Source of the DNA: Bacillota bacterium
GTDB taxonomy: Bacteria; Bacillota; Clostridia; Christensenellales; SZUA-584
NCBI GenBank assembly: GCA_023391105.1
Contig: JAEWBO010000001.1
Location: 33,967 to 97,966, forward strand
Length of the DNA: 64,000 bases
Direction: 5' to 3'
Below are positions 46,513 to 55,661 of this stretch, one piece after another. The notes beneath the pieces are model-generated. The model saw only the letters and a list, made by a program, of their open reading frames with translations. It made no database searches and had not been told where the DNA came from. The position numbers and the translations under genes were made by a program. Within the stretch, counting starts at the first letter, position 1; every line of letters starts with the position of its first letter.

Positions 46513-47850
46513 TTATGACTTCGCTTTCTTGCGCTTTTGCATAATCTGTGACTTCGCAAGACTCATTTCCTGCACGAGATGGCGATTTGCCGGGCAAACA
46601 TACGCACAGCTTCCGCATTCGATGCAATCCAGAACGTGATTCTTCTCCGCATCTTCAAACCGATCGTGCTGAGAATAATCGCTTAGCAGATAAGGCTGCA
46701 ACCCCATCGGGCACACATACACGCATTTGCCGCAGCGAATGCAAGAAGATTCCTCCGCGCTGCGCACCATGTCGGTATCAAGCGCCAGCAAGCCGGAAGT
46801 CCCCTTCATGACAGGCGCGTCCAGGCTGTGCTGCGTGATGCCCATCATCGGGCCGCCCGCAATCAGCTTCTCGATTTTGCCTGAAAAGCCGCCCACAAAG
46901 CCGATCACATGTGATATCGGCGTGCCAAGGCGCACAAGCAGGTTTGACGGGTTGTTGACGCTGCCCGTCACGGTGACCACACGCTCGAAGAGCGGCAGCC
47001 CTTGTTCAATCGCGAGGCAGATCTGATAAGCAGAGCCTGCGTTAATAACCACCGCGCCCACATCCATCGGCAGGCCGCCGGAGGGTATCTGTCGCTTGGT
47101 GACCGCATAGATGAGCTGCTTTTCAGCACCCTGCGGGTATTTCACGCACATCGTGACCACATCGATATTTTTGCCCTGTGCCGCTTTGGACACCGCGGCA
47201 ATCGCATCGCGTTTGTTGTCTTCAATGGCGATATACGCATTCTTAACGTCCAGTGCCTTCATCACGGCTTCAAGGCCGCGCACCACTTCGTCCGGATGCT
47301 CAAGCATGATCCGGTGGTCAGCGGTCAGGTATGGCTCACACTCTGCGCCGTTGACGATCAGTGTATCGATCTTCTTTTCCGGCGGCGGCGAGAGCTTCAC
47401 GTGCGTGGGGAACGCAGCGCCGCCCATGCCCACGATGCCTGCGCCTTTGATGATATCAACGATTTCCTTGGGCGATAGATCAGCAAGCTTTCCGGGTCTT
47501 TTGATGCCCGGATACAGCCTGTCCTCAAAATCGTTCTCAATCACAATGGACATGCCGGGCCGCCCGGATATATGCGGACGCGGTTCAATCGCTTTGACTG
47601 TGCCCGATACGCTTGAAAAGCTCGGCACGCTCACATAACCGCTTGCGTCGGCAATCATCTGACCCATATCCACCTTGTCGCCTACCTTAACCACAGGAAC
47701 GGAGGGGGCGCCGATATGTTGTGAAAGCGGCAGTATGATTTCCTCGGGCACACTGCATTTTTCTACCGCGTTTTTTTCGGATAGATACTTGCCGTGATGG
47801 ATCGCCTTAAGAGGATGAATGCCGCCCTTAAAAGTCAATTTGCTAGCCAT
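46513..47850 (-). CDS. rnfC: Rnf complex subunit C (NADH/flavin, iron-sulfur)
   Basis: 445 residues. The N-terminal GGIHPLKAIHHGKYLS is typical; the flavin/NADH-binding region includes GMGGAAFPTHVK and NGAECEPY. C-terminal 4Fe-4S motifs CIRCGKCVYVCP and CIECGSCAYVCP. It is the NAD+ reducing end of the complex and first gene of the minus-strand operon rnfCDGEAB-maf, an order known from acetogens. Confidence 0.95.
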   Translation of the reverse strand: MASKLTFKGGIHPLKAIHHGKYLSEKNAVEKCSVPEEIILPLSQHIGAPSVPVVKVGDKVDMGQMIADASGYVSVPSFSSVSGTVKAIEPRPHISGRPGMSIVIENDFEDRLYPGIKRPGKLADLSPKEIVDIIKGAGIVGMGGAAFPTHVKLSPPPEKKIDTLIVNGAECEPYLTADHRIMLEHPDEVVRGLEAVMKALDVKNAYIAIEDNKRDAIAAVSKAAQGKNIDVVTMCVKYPQGAEKQLIYAVTKRQIPSGGLPMDVGAVVINAGSAYQICLAIEQGLPLFERVVTVTGSVNNPSNLLVRLGTPISHVIGFVGGFSGKIEKLIAGGPMMGITQHSLDAPVMKGTSGLLALDTDMVRSAEESSCIRCGKCVYVCPMGLQPYLLSDYSQHDRFEDAEKNHVLDCIECGSCAYVCPANRHLVQEMSLAKSQIMQKRKKAKS

Positions 47851-47887
47851 ACGGTCTCCTTAAAAATATATTTAATCCCAAGCAGTT

Positions 47888-47896
47888 ATTATAGCA
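47888..47896 (-). promoter_or_regulatory. rnf operon promoter (extended -10)
   Basis: On the minus strand TG-C-TATAAT (47896-47888). There is no good -35 at 17 bp. It sits about 38 nt before the rnfC start. Confidence 0.55.
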
Positions 47897-48193
47897 CAAC
47901 AATTGTCGTTTGGTATGAGAAGATATAAAAAAATTCGATCAATGAAGGTATATATTTATGCCAAGTTTATAGCTTTCTGGCAACCAACCTTTCGCGGAGG
48001 AAGAATTATGAATAATACGAAGTCGTTAAGACAAAAATACTATAATATAAGAGGTAGGCATTGGCTAAAAAGACGAGGTTTACAAACGTATCCGCTTATG
48101 TTATTATGAATTCTGATTTTAACCGCTTACACTGCTTGGCGAGTATCCGACGCTTTGCATTGTTTACGGGGTTGCCAAAAACAGGAGGGAAAA
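47897..48193 (+). other. rpsO upstream region
   Basis: Between rnfC and rpsO. A TATAAT at 48041-48046 could be the rpsO -10 but has no convincing -35. A 33-codon frame at 48008-48109 starts behind CGGAGGAAG; its product would be short and basic, and I doubt it is a gene. The last 90 nt form a probable S15 leader without a clear family match. Confidence 0.3.
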
Positions 48194-48457
48194 ATGGATA
48201 AAGAGACAAAATCCGGCATCATTTCGAAGTTTGCCATGAGTGAGGGCGACACGGGATCGCCGGAGGTTCAGATTGCTCTTTTGAGCGAACGTATCAACCA
48301 TCTTAACGAGCACTTGAAGATCCATCAGAAGGATCATCATTCAAGAAGAGGCTTACTGAAAATGGTCGGTAAAAGAAGAGGCTTGCTGGACTATCTTAAG
48401 AAAAAGGACATTGAGCGTTACAGAGAAGTGCTTAAAGGTTTGAACTTAAGAAAATAA
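48194..48457 (+). CDS. rpsO: 30S ribosomal protein S15
   Basis: 87 residues, normal for S15 ([34 protein letters not shown]). The start at 48194 follows AGGAGGG by 4 bp; the frame is open 13 codons upstream but without a ribosome site. The stop codon is inside the left arm of a very stable hairpin shared with the pnp leader. Confidence 0.97.
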   Translation: MDKETKSGIISKFAMSEGDTGSPEVQIALLSERINHLNEHLKIHQKDHHSRRGLLKMVGKRRGLLDYLKKKDIERYREVLKGLNLRK

Positions 48458-48493
48458 CAAATAATAGAGCGGGCGACCGCTCTATTATTTGTT
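48456..48493 (+). other. rpsO-pnp intergenic hairpin
   Basis: Seventeen-bp perfect stem, 48456-48472 with 48477-48493, closed by the tetraloop GCGA. It overlaps the rpsO stop and is not followed by a T-run. Likely an RNase III-type processing site or 3'-end stabiliser, as at the same place in other bacteria. Two direct copies of GCATGGGGCAT follow (about 48511-48533). Confidence 0.8.
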
Positions 48494-48571
48494 CAAAAAA
48501 CATGCATCTAGCATGGGGCATACGCATGGGGCATGCGCAATGCTGGTAAGGAAGAAGGAGAAGAAGAAAAA

Positions 48572-50689
48572 ATGGAACACAGAGTATTTGAAATGGACTA
48601 TGCCGGCAGAAAACTGACGGTAGAAACGGGTAAATATGCCCAACAGGCAGGTGGGGCATGCTTGATGCGGTGCGGCGATACAGCTGTACTCGTCACGGCA
48701 ACGGCTTCAAAGTCACCGCGGGACGGAATAGACTTTTTCCCGCTGAGTGTCGAGTTTGAAGAAAAGATGTATTCGGTCGGCAAAATCCCCGGCGGTTTTA
48801 TCAAACGCGAGGGCCGGCCATCTGAAAAAGCAATTTTGACATCACGTCTCATCGACAGGCCGCTTCGGCCGCTGTTCCCCAAAGGTTACTACAACGACGT
48901 TCAGGTGGTCTGCACCGTGCTGAGTGTCGAGCAGGACATCATTCCGGGTCCGCTTGGCATGATCGGTTCGTCGGTGGCGCTGTCGATATCCGATATTCCG
49001 TTTATGGGGCCGACCGGTTCGGTCACGGTTGGTATCGTTGACGGTGAGCTTGTTTTAAACCCCGACTTGGCGCAGCGTGAGAAAAGCACGCTGGATCTGA
49101 CAGTTTCGGGTACCAAGGATGCTGTGATGATGGTGGAAGCCGGTGCCAACGGAATCAGCGAAGAACAGATGCTCGACGCAATCTTGCTCGCACACGAGGA
49201 AATCAAAAAGGTCGTGGCCTTTATTGAAAACATTATGAGCGAAGTGGGCAAGGAAAAGGCGGATGTACAACTGATCAAGGTCGAGGAAGAGTTTGAAGCG
49301 ACGGTAAAGGCTTACGCCAAAGAAAAGGTGGCTTACAGCATCGACACGAATGATAGAAAGGTTCGTGAAGAACGCACCGAAGAGATCACGGCAGATGTCA
49401 AAGAACACTTTGCTGAAGAATATCCGGGCCGGGAAGGCGATATTGAAAAGGTGCTTTATGCCCTTCGCAAAGAGCTTGTCCGTGACAGAATTATCAATAA
49501 GGGCATTCGTCCAGACGGACGCGCCTTCACAGAAATACGTCCTATTTGGTGCGAAACAGGCATACTCGCGCGGACACACGGCAGCGCCGTGTTTACACGC
49601 GGCGAGACGCAGGCGCTCACATTGACCACACTGGGTTCGATCAGCGACGCGCAGCGTTTGGATGGCCTTTCGGAACAGGAAAACAAGCGCTATATGCACC
49701 ATTACAATATGCCGCCGTACTCGACAGGCGAAGCGCGTATGATGCGCAGCACGAGCCGCAGAGAAATCGGTCATGGCGCGCTGGCGGAAAGAGCGCTGAT
49801 CCCCGTGCTTCCGAACGAAGAGGAGTTCCCTTACGCCATCCGTACGGTATCCGAGTGCATCAGCTCCAACGGTTCCACATCTCAGGCGAGCATCTGCGCG
49901 AGCACGCTGTCGCTGATGGATGCGGGCGTGCCGCTCAAAGCGCCGGTGGCCGGCGTGGCCATGGGGCTTATCAAGGACGATGAAACAGGCAACATTGCGA
50001 TACTGACTGACATTCAGGGTCTTGAAGATTTCTTCGGCGATATGGACTTTAAGGTGGCGGGTACGCGCAATGGCATTACTGCCATACAGATGGATATCAA
50101 GATCAAGGGTATCAACAAAGAGATTTTGACACGTGCGCTGGCTCAGGCACATGATGGTCGCATGTTCATACTCGACAAGATGGAAGCCGTGATGCCCGCA
50201 CCGCGTGCCAACCTTTCTAAGTATGCGCCGCGCATCTACCAGTTCACGATTGATCCTGAAAAGATTCGCGAGGTTATCGGCTCAGGCGGCAAGGTTATCA
50301 ATAAGATCATTGCCGACACTGGCGTCAAGATCGACCTTGAGGACGACGGCCGCGTGTTTATCCTCTCGGCGGACGAAGAGGCGGCGGACAAGGCCAGAGC
50401 TGCGATCGATGCGATCGTCAAGGATGTCGAGGTGGGCAATGTGTATCTCGGCAAGGTGGTGCGCATCATGAACTTCGGCGCATTCGTGGAGCTTGCGCCC
50501 GGCAAAGACGGGCTTGTGCACATATCCAAGCTTGCTAACGAGCACGTTGCTAAGGTGGAAGATGTCGTCAACATCGGCGATGAGATACTCGTTCGTGTAA
50601 CCGAGATCGACAGACAGGGCCGCATCAACTTAACACGCAAGGGTCTGCTGCCCGGCGACAAGAAGCCTGCGGAAGATACAAAAGAATAG
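48572..50689 (+). CDS. pnp: polyribonucleotide nucleotidyltransferase (PNPase)
   Basis: 705 residues: two RNase PH domains ([21 protein letters not shown] in the first, [22 protein letters not shown] in the second), then KH (about 555-615) and S1 (about 620-690) RNA-binding domains. Phosphorolytic 3'-5' exonuclease. ATG 48572 gives the family N-terminus [12 protein letters not shown]. The rpsO-pnp order is classical and the shared hairpin suggests autoregulation by cleavage in the leader. Confidence 0.97.
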   Translation: MEHRVFEMDYAGRKLTVETGKYAQQAGGACLMRCGDTAVLVTATASKSPRDGIDFFPLSVEFEEKMYSVGKIPGGFIKREGRPSEKAILTSRLIDRPLRPLFPKGYYNDVQVVCTVLSVEQDIIPGPLGMIGSSVALSISDIPFMGPTGSVTVGIVDGELVLNPDLAQREKSTLDLTVSGTKDAVMMVEAGANGISEEQMLDAILLAHEEIKKVVAFIENIMSEVGKEKADVQLIKVEEEFEATVKAYAKEKVAYSIDTNDRKVREERTEEITADVKEHFAEEYPGREGDIEKVLYALRKELVRDRIINKGIRPDGRAFTEIRPIWCETGILARTHGSAVFTRGETQALTLTTLGSISDAQRLDGLSEQENKRYMHHYNMPPYSTGEARMMRSTSRREIGHGALAERALIPVLPNEEEFPYAIRTVSECISSNGSTSQASICASTLSLMDAGVPLKAPVAGVAMGLIKDDETGNIAILTDIQGLEDFFGDMDFKVAGTRNGITAIQMDIKIKGINKEILTRALAQAHDGRMFILDKMEAVMPAPRANLSKYAPRIYQFTIDPEKIREVIGSGGKVINKIIADTGVKIDLEDDGRVFILSADEEAADKARAAIDAIVKDVEVGNVYLGKVVRIMNFGAFVELAPGKDGLVHISKLANEHVAKVEDVVNIGDEILVRVTEIDRQGRINLTRKGLLPGDKKPAEDTKE

Positions 50690-50728
50690 TTTGTGTCATA
50701 CAAATCAAGACTAAGGATATGCAAATGA

Positions 50729-50758
50729 AGGCTGTCGGGTTTCCCCGGCAGCTTTTTT
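50729..50758 (+). terminator. pnp terminator
   Basis: GCTGTCGGG (50731-50739) / CCCGGCAGC (about 50744-50752, one G-U pair), then TTTTTT. Confidence 0.85.
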
Positions 50759-50859
50759 CATGCGCTGCGCTGTGAGCGCAAGCGCTCTTGCGCAAACGGC
50801 GTTTTTGCGGTATTTTATAACAAATATCAGCGGCAGATATGGCCGCGAAAGGACGACAC

Positions 50860-51339
50860 ATGGTAACGGGGAAAACGCCTGAGGAGACCAAAGTGGTGAT
50901 GACGGAGCTGGTGCTGCCCGGCATGACGAATCTGCTCGGCAATCTGTTGGGCGGGGAACTGATGCACCGCATGGATATCGCGGGGGCGCTTGCTTGTATG
51001 CGGCACTCCAACGCGCAGGTGGCCACCGTCGCCGCAGATGCGCTCGAATTCAAGCATCCGGTGCGGCTGGGGGAGATGGTCAGTGTTGAGGCCAAGCTTA
51101 TATGGGTTGGCAAAACGTCGATGAAGGTCAAGATCACCGCAACGGCGGAGAACCTTGCCACCGGAGCGGTCATTGTCACCAACGTGGCCACGTTTACGTT
51201 CGTTGCGCTGGGTGAACAGGGGGAAAAGCTATCTGTACCCAAGCTTCTGCCCGAGACGCAAGAGGAGCGACAGGATTATGAGCGCGAGGAGCAGGTGTAC
51301 CGCAGCCGCCTTAAGCGGGACGGGGAGCAGGAGCGATAG
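50860..51339 (+). CDS. acyl-CoA thioesterase, hotdog fold (YciA/BACH type)
   Basis: 159 residues. One hotdog domain; GGELMHRMDIAGALACMRHS contains the Asp/Ala region of the active site. Hydrolyses acyl-CoA; chain preference unknown. ATG 50860 is chosen because GAAAGGA is 6 bp upstream; the ATG at 50839 is weaker. The C-terminus is a charged tail (DYEREEQVYRSRLKRDG). A decayed copy of the coding sequence for this tail lies about 130 bp downstream. Confidence 0.87.
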   Translation: MVTGKTPEETKVVMTELVLPGMTNLLGNLLGGELMHRMDIAGALACMRHSNAQVATVAADALEFKHPVRLGEMVSVEAKLIWVGKTSMKVKITATAENLATGAVIVTNVATFTFVALGEQGEKLSVPKLLPETQEERQDYEREEQVYRSRLKRDGEQER

Positions 51340-51467
51340 AGCATAACTTGACTACCTTTCAAGATGTCCTACCACGCCATAATGGCCATGCATAGGCACT
51401 TTTCTTTTCAACCACCCATAAATTGCTGATAGCACTATTGGTTTAATCCGTTTTTGGTCAAGCCGGG

Positions 51468-51540
51468 GATTATGTGCGCGAGAAGCAGCTGTATCGCTGC
51501 TGTTTAAAGCGGCAGGCAAAGCAGCATGGCAGCGATGCCA
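51468..51540 (+). pseudogene. degenerate 3' fragment of the thioesterase gene
   Basis: Reads GDYVREKQLYRCCLKRQAK in one frame, aligning with the DYEREEQVYRSRLKRDG tail of the gene just upstream. Over 60 aligned bases (intact 51274-51333) I count 16 differences (73% identity). The rest of the 260-bp gap 51340-51599 shows no gene, only the mgsA terminator. Confidence 0.6.
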
Positions 51541-51560
51541 TTGCACGATATTGACAGAAT

Positions 51561-51588
51561 TAAAAACCCCTCCGCTTCAGAAGGGGGT
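51561..51588 (-). terminator. mgsA terminator
   Basis: Stem near ACCCC/GGGGT with internal mismatch; on the minus strand GGGGTTTTTAATT follows. Confidence 0.65.
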
Positions 51589-51599
51589 CATTTCGCTTT

Positions 51600-52043
51600 T
51601 TAGCTTTCGATCCGGCCCGTGTAGTCGATCAGCGGACGCACATAGTCCTTTTCCATGAGTGTGGATGAAAGCAGAAAATCCGCAGTGGCCTGATTCATCG
51701 CGACGGGGATGTTGTATAGCACAGCAATACGAAGCAACGCCTTGACATCCGGGTCGTGCGGCTGCGTGGTGAGCGGATCCCAGAAGAAAATAAGAAAATC
51801 CACAGCCAGATCGGCGATGAGCGAGCCGATTTTCTGGTCCCCGCCCAAGGGACCGCTTCGATACGCTTTTACGGGCAGCCCTGTCTGTTCGGAGACTCTT
51901 TTTGCCGTTGTACCCGTACCGCATAAGAAGTGGCGCTTTAATACACTCTCGTTTTTCTCGACCCAATCAATGAGATCTTGCTTGCGGTTATCATGTGCGA
52001 TGAGCGCAATGCTCTTTTGCGCGTGAATCGTATGTGTGTTCAT
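51600..52043 (-). CDS. mgsA: methylglyoxal synthase
   Basis: 147 residues. IALIAHDNRKQDLI at the start, CGTGTTAKRV and SGPLGGDQKIG in the middle, with the phosphate-binding and catalytic Asp positions kept, and the DPLTTQPHDPDVKALLR block. Converts dihydroxyacetone phosphate to methylglyoxal, a bypass of lower glycolysis. AAGGAGGG precedes the ATG. A VOC/glyoxalase-like gene at 17915 could in principle act on methylglyoxal. Confidence 0.94.
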   Translation of the reverse strand: MNTHTIHAQKSIALIAHDNRKQDLIDWVEKNESVLKRHFLCGTGTTAKRVSEQTGLPVKAYRSGPLGGDQKIGSLIADLAVDFLIFFWDPLTTQPHDPDVKALLRIAVLYNIPVAMNQATADFLLSSTLMEKDYVRPLIDYTGRIES

Positions 52044-52177
52044 TTTCCCTCCTTTGATTTATTTCATTCATTATATATCACCTCCGTTTGACGAAGCAAA
52101 CATTAATATATGCGGGGCTTCCATGGTTTTTTATGTCATGAACAGACATATCAGAGCTTCCTATAAAAAGAGTGTGA

Positions 52178-52198
52178 CCACGGTCGATTTTACCGTGG
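52178..52198. other. small inverted repeat before the deacetylase gene
   Basis: CCACGGT (52178-52184) / ACCGTGG (52192-52198) with a 7-nt loop and no T-run. Role unknown; the gap 52044-52269 shows nothing else. Confidence 0.35.
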
Positions 52199-52269
52199 AA
52201 AGGCATAATTGCGACTGGGTCACAATACTATTTAATAAATCTATTTCGTAACTTTAAGGCGGTGTTACT

Positions 52270-53043
52270 ATGCACATATTCGTCGTTAAAAAAAGTACAA
52301 TTATTCGCGCGGCTGTATTCGTGCTGCTGGTCGTCGGCGCCATCGTCTATACGCAGGTCGCCATCAATGATGCCGCGCCCGCAGCGTCGATGTCGGAGAA
52401 AATGCCGATCTGCCAAGTGGCCGCTGACGAAAAAGCCGTTGCGCTCACGTTCGATACGGCGTTTGGCGACGAGGATTACACAGATAAAATTCTTGATTCG
52501 CTCAGTAATGAAAGCGTGTATGGAACGTTTTTTGTCATGGGACTCTGGGCGAGCGAGCACCCCGAAGCGTTGGATGCGATTGCACAGGATGGGCATGAAA
52601 TTGCAAGCCACTCCATGAACCATATGCGGTATACCGACATGACCGCCGATGAGATGCTATCAGACGCGAAAGATGCGGCGCAGCTGATATTCGACAAAAC
52701 GGGGTATGATACGCGCACCCTCCGCATGCCATACGGTGCTTTTGATTCGGCCAGCATCACCGCGCTGGAGAGCCAGGGCTATGTACCCGTGAAATGGAGC
52801 CTTGATTCAAAGGACTGGAAGGGCTATGACGCACAAAAAATTGCGGATGGCGTACTTGCAGAGGTGAAAAACGGCGATATCATCATGTTTCAGAACAACA
52901 TGGCTGCCACGCCGGACGCACTCAGTGCCATCATACTGGGCTTGCGGGAGCAAGGCTTCAAAATCGTCACCGTGTCGGACCTGCTGCTGGATGGCGATTA
53001 CATTGTGGATGCAACCGGCACACAGAGGTACTTTGAAGACTAA
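52270..53043 (+). CDS. polysaccharide deacetylase (PdaB-like)
   Basis: 257 residues: membrane anchor at about 10-30, then a NodB-type domain. Motif 1 is TFDTAFG, where the second metal Asp of the usual TFDDG is replaced, as in the PdaB group; motif 2 HSMNH at about 117-121 and motif 3 RMPYG follow. PdaB acts in spore formation in Bacillus, which fits the other sporulation genes here. Because one metal ligand is missing, activity should not be assumed. Confidence 0.82.
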   Translation: MHIFVVKKSTIIRAAVFVLLVVGAIVYTQVAINDAAPAASMSEKMPICQVAADEKAVALTFDTAFGDEDYTDKILDSLSNESVYGTFFVMGLWASEHPEALDAIAQDGHEIASHSMNHMRYTDMTADEMLSDAKDAAQLIFDKTGYDTRTLRMPYGAFDSASITALESQGYVPVKWSLDSKDWKGYDAQKIADGVLAEVKNGDIIMFQNNMAATPDALSAIILGLREQGFKIVTVSDLLLDGDYIVDATGTQRYFED

Positions 53044-53064
53044 AAATCGATTCGAGGATGAAAC

Positions 53065-53664
53065 ATGCAGGATACGACAAACAGCGTCAGCATCGCCGGG
53101 CGTTTGAAAGGTCTCGAGCTGTCGCATAAGATATACGGAGAAGCGTTTTACACATTTTATCTGGAATGCGAAAGACTCAGCGACAAGACGGACGTCCTGC
53201 CGATTACCGTTTCGGAGCGGCTGCTTTCTAAGCATCCGCTTTGTGACGGGGAATCCGTATCTGTCAAAGGGCAGCTGCGCTCGTATAACAAGCTGGTGGA
53301 CGGCAGAGTACGCCTTTATCTCACCGTGTTTGCACGTGAAATCGGGGAATGCACCACCTCAATCAATGAAATTGAGATCAAAGGCTTTGTTTGCAAGCCG
53401 CCTGTTTTCCGCGTGACACCCTTTGGCCGTGAGATCACGGATATACTGGTGGCGGCAAACCGTGCATACAATAAATCGGATTACATCCCTTGCATCGTGT
53501 GGGGGAGAAATGCACGTTTCGCGTCGGGGTTCGAGGTGGGCGATAAGGTGTCGGTGTTTGGGCGCGTGCAGTCGCGCCAGTACGAAAAGGTACTGGAAAG
53601 CGGCGAGAAGATCACGCGCGTTGCCTATGAGGTCTCCATTTCGCGTCTTTCGAAGGATTGGTAG
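53065..53664 (+). CDS. single-stranded DNA-binding-type protein with two OB folds
   Basis: 199 residues. Two OB-like domains: about 5-95 (SVSIAGRLKGLEL) and about 100-195 (NEIEIKGFVCKPPVFRVTPFGREITDILVA, PCIVWGRNARFA), the latter clearly SSB-like. No acidic SSB tail is present, unlike the essential SSB. Function probably in a DNA transaction, but unproven. It begins 21 bp after the deacetylase gene, so co-transcription is likely. Confidence 0.8.
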   Translation: MQDTTNSVSIAGRLKGLELSHKIYGEAFYTFYLECERLSDKTDVLPITVSERLLSKHPLCDGESVSVKGQLRSYNKLVDGRVRLYLTVFAREIGECTTSINEIEIKGFVCKPPVFRVTPFGREITDILVAANRAYNKSDYIPCIVWGRNARFASGFEVGDKVSVFGRVQSRQYEKVLESGEKITRVAYEVSISRLSKDW

Positions 53665-53734
53665 CAAGGCTGTTATGAAATACAGCCCCTGTGGGACAAG
53701 CTTTATATGATATATTAATAATTTAAATGCGTAC

Positions 53735-53763
53735 TTGAATTATCCATACAAACAGAGTAGACT
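53735..53763 (+). promoter_or_regulatory. candidate promoter
   Basis: TTGAAT (53735-53740), 17-bp spacer, TAGACT (53758-53763), upstream of the 470-residue lipoprotein gene. Confidence 0.45.
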
Positions 53764-53826
53764 GATAACAAAATATGAAAAAAAGGCAAAGATATGGATG
53801 TATGACTTTTTGAAGAAGGAATGATT

Positions 53827-55239
53827 ATGTCAGCTAAAGGATTACGTAAAGCAATCATTGTGATTTTCGTTTCAGCATTGTTATTGACAATGAGTGCTTT
53901 TTTAACGGCGTGTCAGGGTACGCCAGAGCAAAATGCGGTGGCGCAAAAAGGAGATGCACTGGAAGAAGGAATCAAGCAGACCGCACCGCCAACCGACCAG
54001 ACAGCGGGTGAAAACGATACAGAAGAAAGATGGGAGTATCAGAAAGCTTACGATTCTGGAAATCGCTTGAACGTCAATGCGGTCATCATCAATAAAAATA
54101 AGGCGGATATTCCTGTTATCTCAGTGCGTGAAAAGCCTTTTGAAGGCGGGCAGCAGCTGAGAAATATTGTTGACGTGTTTTGCCCGGGTGCGAAAGTGCT
54201 TGAGAATGTGGGCTTTACCAAGCAACACCTTGATCAGGAAATATTAGAGGTTAAAGAACTAATGTTCAGAGCGGAGAATGACATGCCTCTATATCAGGGG
54301 ACAACGGAGATTATTCCGGATAATCAAAAAGAAGACTTTTTACAGCAGCTTAATGACGCAATGGAATACTATGAGAAAGAGCTTGAAACAGCGCCGGATA
54401 TATCGGAAGTGGACGAAGCGTCCTTCGAGTTAAGAGATGTAGGTGGATCCTTTCAATCAAACATGCAGGCGGTGATAGACGACCGTGTCGTATACTTAAA
54501 TTTTACCAACTGGGACGACGTACCCGGTTCAGATTTTTATTTGAGAGACGCAAAATATGAATCTGATGAACAAATAGCCAGCTTTAAAAACCCATCGTCG
54601 CTTTCCGACGATGACACATTTCTAAAAGAAAAGGAGACCATTGACGCGATATTGCAGGATATAGGCATCGACTATATGGCTTTGGATTCCATCAGTAAAA
54701 ACAAACATGGCTATTGCTACTATTATACGAGAGAGGCAAACGACTTTCAGGAGACCTACGCGAAGGCATATTTGGGAGAGGTCCAAACCGAGGGAGAGGT
54801 GGCGATAGATTTATTCGAGTCGGAGCATTTTGAAATTGAAACGCGAGACGGTCAAGTTGTGAAGGCGAATTGGAACAATCCCACAGAGGTCATCAAGGAA
54901 GACAATAGCAATGTGCGCGTTTTGCCCTGGGAGCAAATACAGGAGACATTTAAAACACAGATGGATTATATGCTTTCGCCCGATACAGAAAGCATGGGTG
55001 ATACGGATGTGATGATGTTTGCTGAAGGGACGGAGATTCATATCAACAAGATTGAGCTCGGGCTCACAAAGGTGCTCATGAAGGACAGCGGTGGAGACTA
55101 CAAATTAATACCGGCATGGAGCTTTATGGGATACGACACGAATTATGTGCAGGAAGGCCCGGAGCATGGCTCGGATATATGCTACCTGACGGTCAGCGCG
55201 ATTGACGGAACGGTGATCAACAGAGGGCTCATGTACTGA
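53827..55239 (+). CDS. large lipoprotein, DUF6034-like
   Basis: 470 residues. Signal peptide with lipobox LTAC (Cys31 of the longer frame), an acidic Pro/Thr linker to about 70, then a mixed alpha/beta extracytoplasmic region without recognised catalytic motifs. It resembles lipoproteins from gut Clostridia that I remember as DUF6034; this is from memory only. ATG 53827 is preferred over 53821 because AGGA lies 6 bp before it. AT content is higher than in the neighbours. No partner gene. Confidence 0.65.
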   Translation: MSAKGLRKAIIVIFVSALLLTMSAFLTACQGTPEQNAVAQKGDALEEGIKQTAPPTDQTAGENDTEERWEYQKAYDSGNRLNVNAVIINKNKADIPVISVREKPFEGGQQLRNIVDVFCPGAKVLENVGFTKQHLDQEILEVKELMFRAENDMPLYQGTTEIIPDNQKEDFLQQLNDAMEYYEKELETAPDISEVDEASFELRDVGGSFQSNMQAVIDDRVVYLNFTNWDDVPGSDFYLRDAKYESDEQIASFKNPSSLSDDDTFLKEKETIDAILQDIGIDYMALDSISKNKHGYCYYYTREANDFQETYAKAYLGEVQTEGEVAIDLFESEHFEIETRDGQVVKANWNNPTEVIKEDNSNVRVLPWEQIQETFKTQMDYMLSPDTESMGDTDVMMFAEGTEIHINKIELGLTKVLMKDSGGDYKLIPAWSFMGYDTNYVQEGPEHGSDICYLTVSAIDGTVINRGLMY

Positions 55240-55292
55240 TTTTGGCTATTCCTGTCGCGCAACTGCGCCGATCAGATCTACGCTTTTAAACA

Positions 55293-55319
55293 ACCTCCTG
55301 CGATTTTTTTTCAGGAGGT
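55293..55319 (+). terminator. hairpin A downstream of the lipoprotein gene
   Basis: ACCTCCTG (55293-55300) / CAGGAGGT (55312-55319), loop containing T8. It resembles hairpin B at 55481; both are followed by a copy of TTTCGATAAAC. Confidence 0.6.
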
Positions 55320-55343
55320 CAGGCTTTCGATAAACCCTATTGG

Positions 55344-55455
55344 GTCATTCCGAGCTTGTCGACTACGGTAGTGGACTGGAATCCCATGAAAAGCGCATAG
55401 TAGAAGGGGATTCCATTCCATTTCATAGTCAATCGCTTACGCTCAATGGAATGAC
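55344..55455 (+). repeat. dispersed hairpin repeat, copy 2 (MITE-like)
   Basis: Terminal inverted repeat GTCATTCC (55344-55351) / GGAATGAC (55448-55455). The 37-nt core 55348-55384 matches copy 1 at 42192-42228; the ATTCC/GGAAT arm pair replaces ACTCC/GGAGT in copy 1, a compensatory change. It lies between two similar hairpins and has no coding capacity. Confidence 0.7.
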
Positions 55456-55480
55456 ATAAACACCTTTTTTGACACTCTGG

Positions 55481-55510
55481 CATCCTGCGAATTTTTTCGC
55501 AGGATGTTTT
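55481..55510 (+). terminator. hairpin B (probable terminator)
   Basis: CATCCTGCGAA (55481-55491) / TTCGCAGGATG (55496-55506), 11-bp stem with TTTT loop, then TTTTCTGTTTT. It is similar to hairpin A, on the other side of the repeat. The 55240-55661 gap therefore holds hairpin A, the repeat, hairpin B and a promoter. Confidence 0.75.
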
Positions 55511-55587
55511 CTGTTTTCGATAAACTGTTGGTGTCTCATTAATGAATGTGACATGGGCTGGCGCTCTTTTTGGTTGATTGCAAAAAC

Positions 55588-55616
55588 TTGTTATTTATGC
55601 GCGACTCATGTATAAT
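55588..55616 (+). promoter_or_regulatory. promoter of the FAD-dependent dehydrogenase gene
   Basis: TTGTTA (55588-55593), 17-bp spacer, TATAAT (55611-55616). It lies inside the upstream part of the open frame, supporting the start at 55662. Confidence 0.75.
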
Positions 55617-55661
55617 ACGATGCGGACAGCTATCACACAATCGGCTTTAAAAGGGGCATAT

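Noticed and set aside
48008..48109. A 33-codon frame with a good ribosome site before rpsO
   Set aside because: Short, basic and without recognisable sequence. It may be a leader peptide, but nothing beyond the ribosome site supports it.
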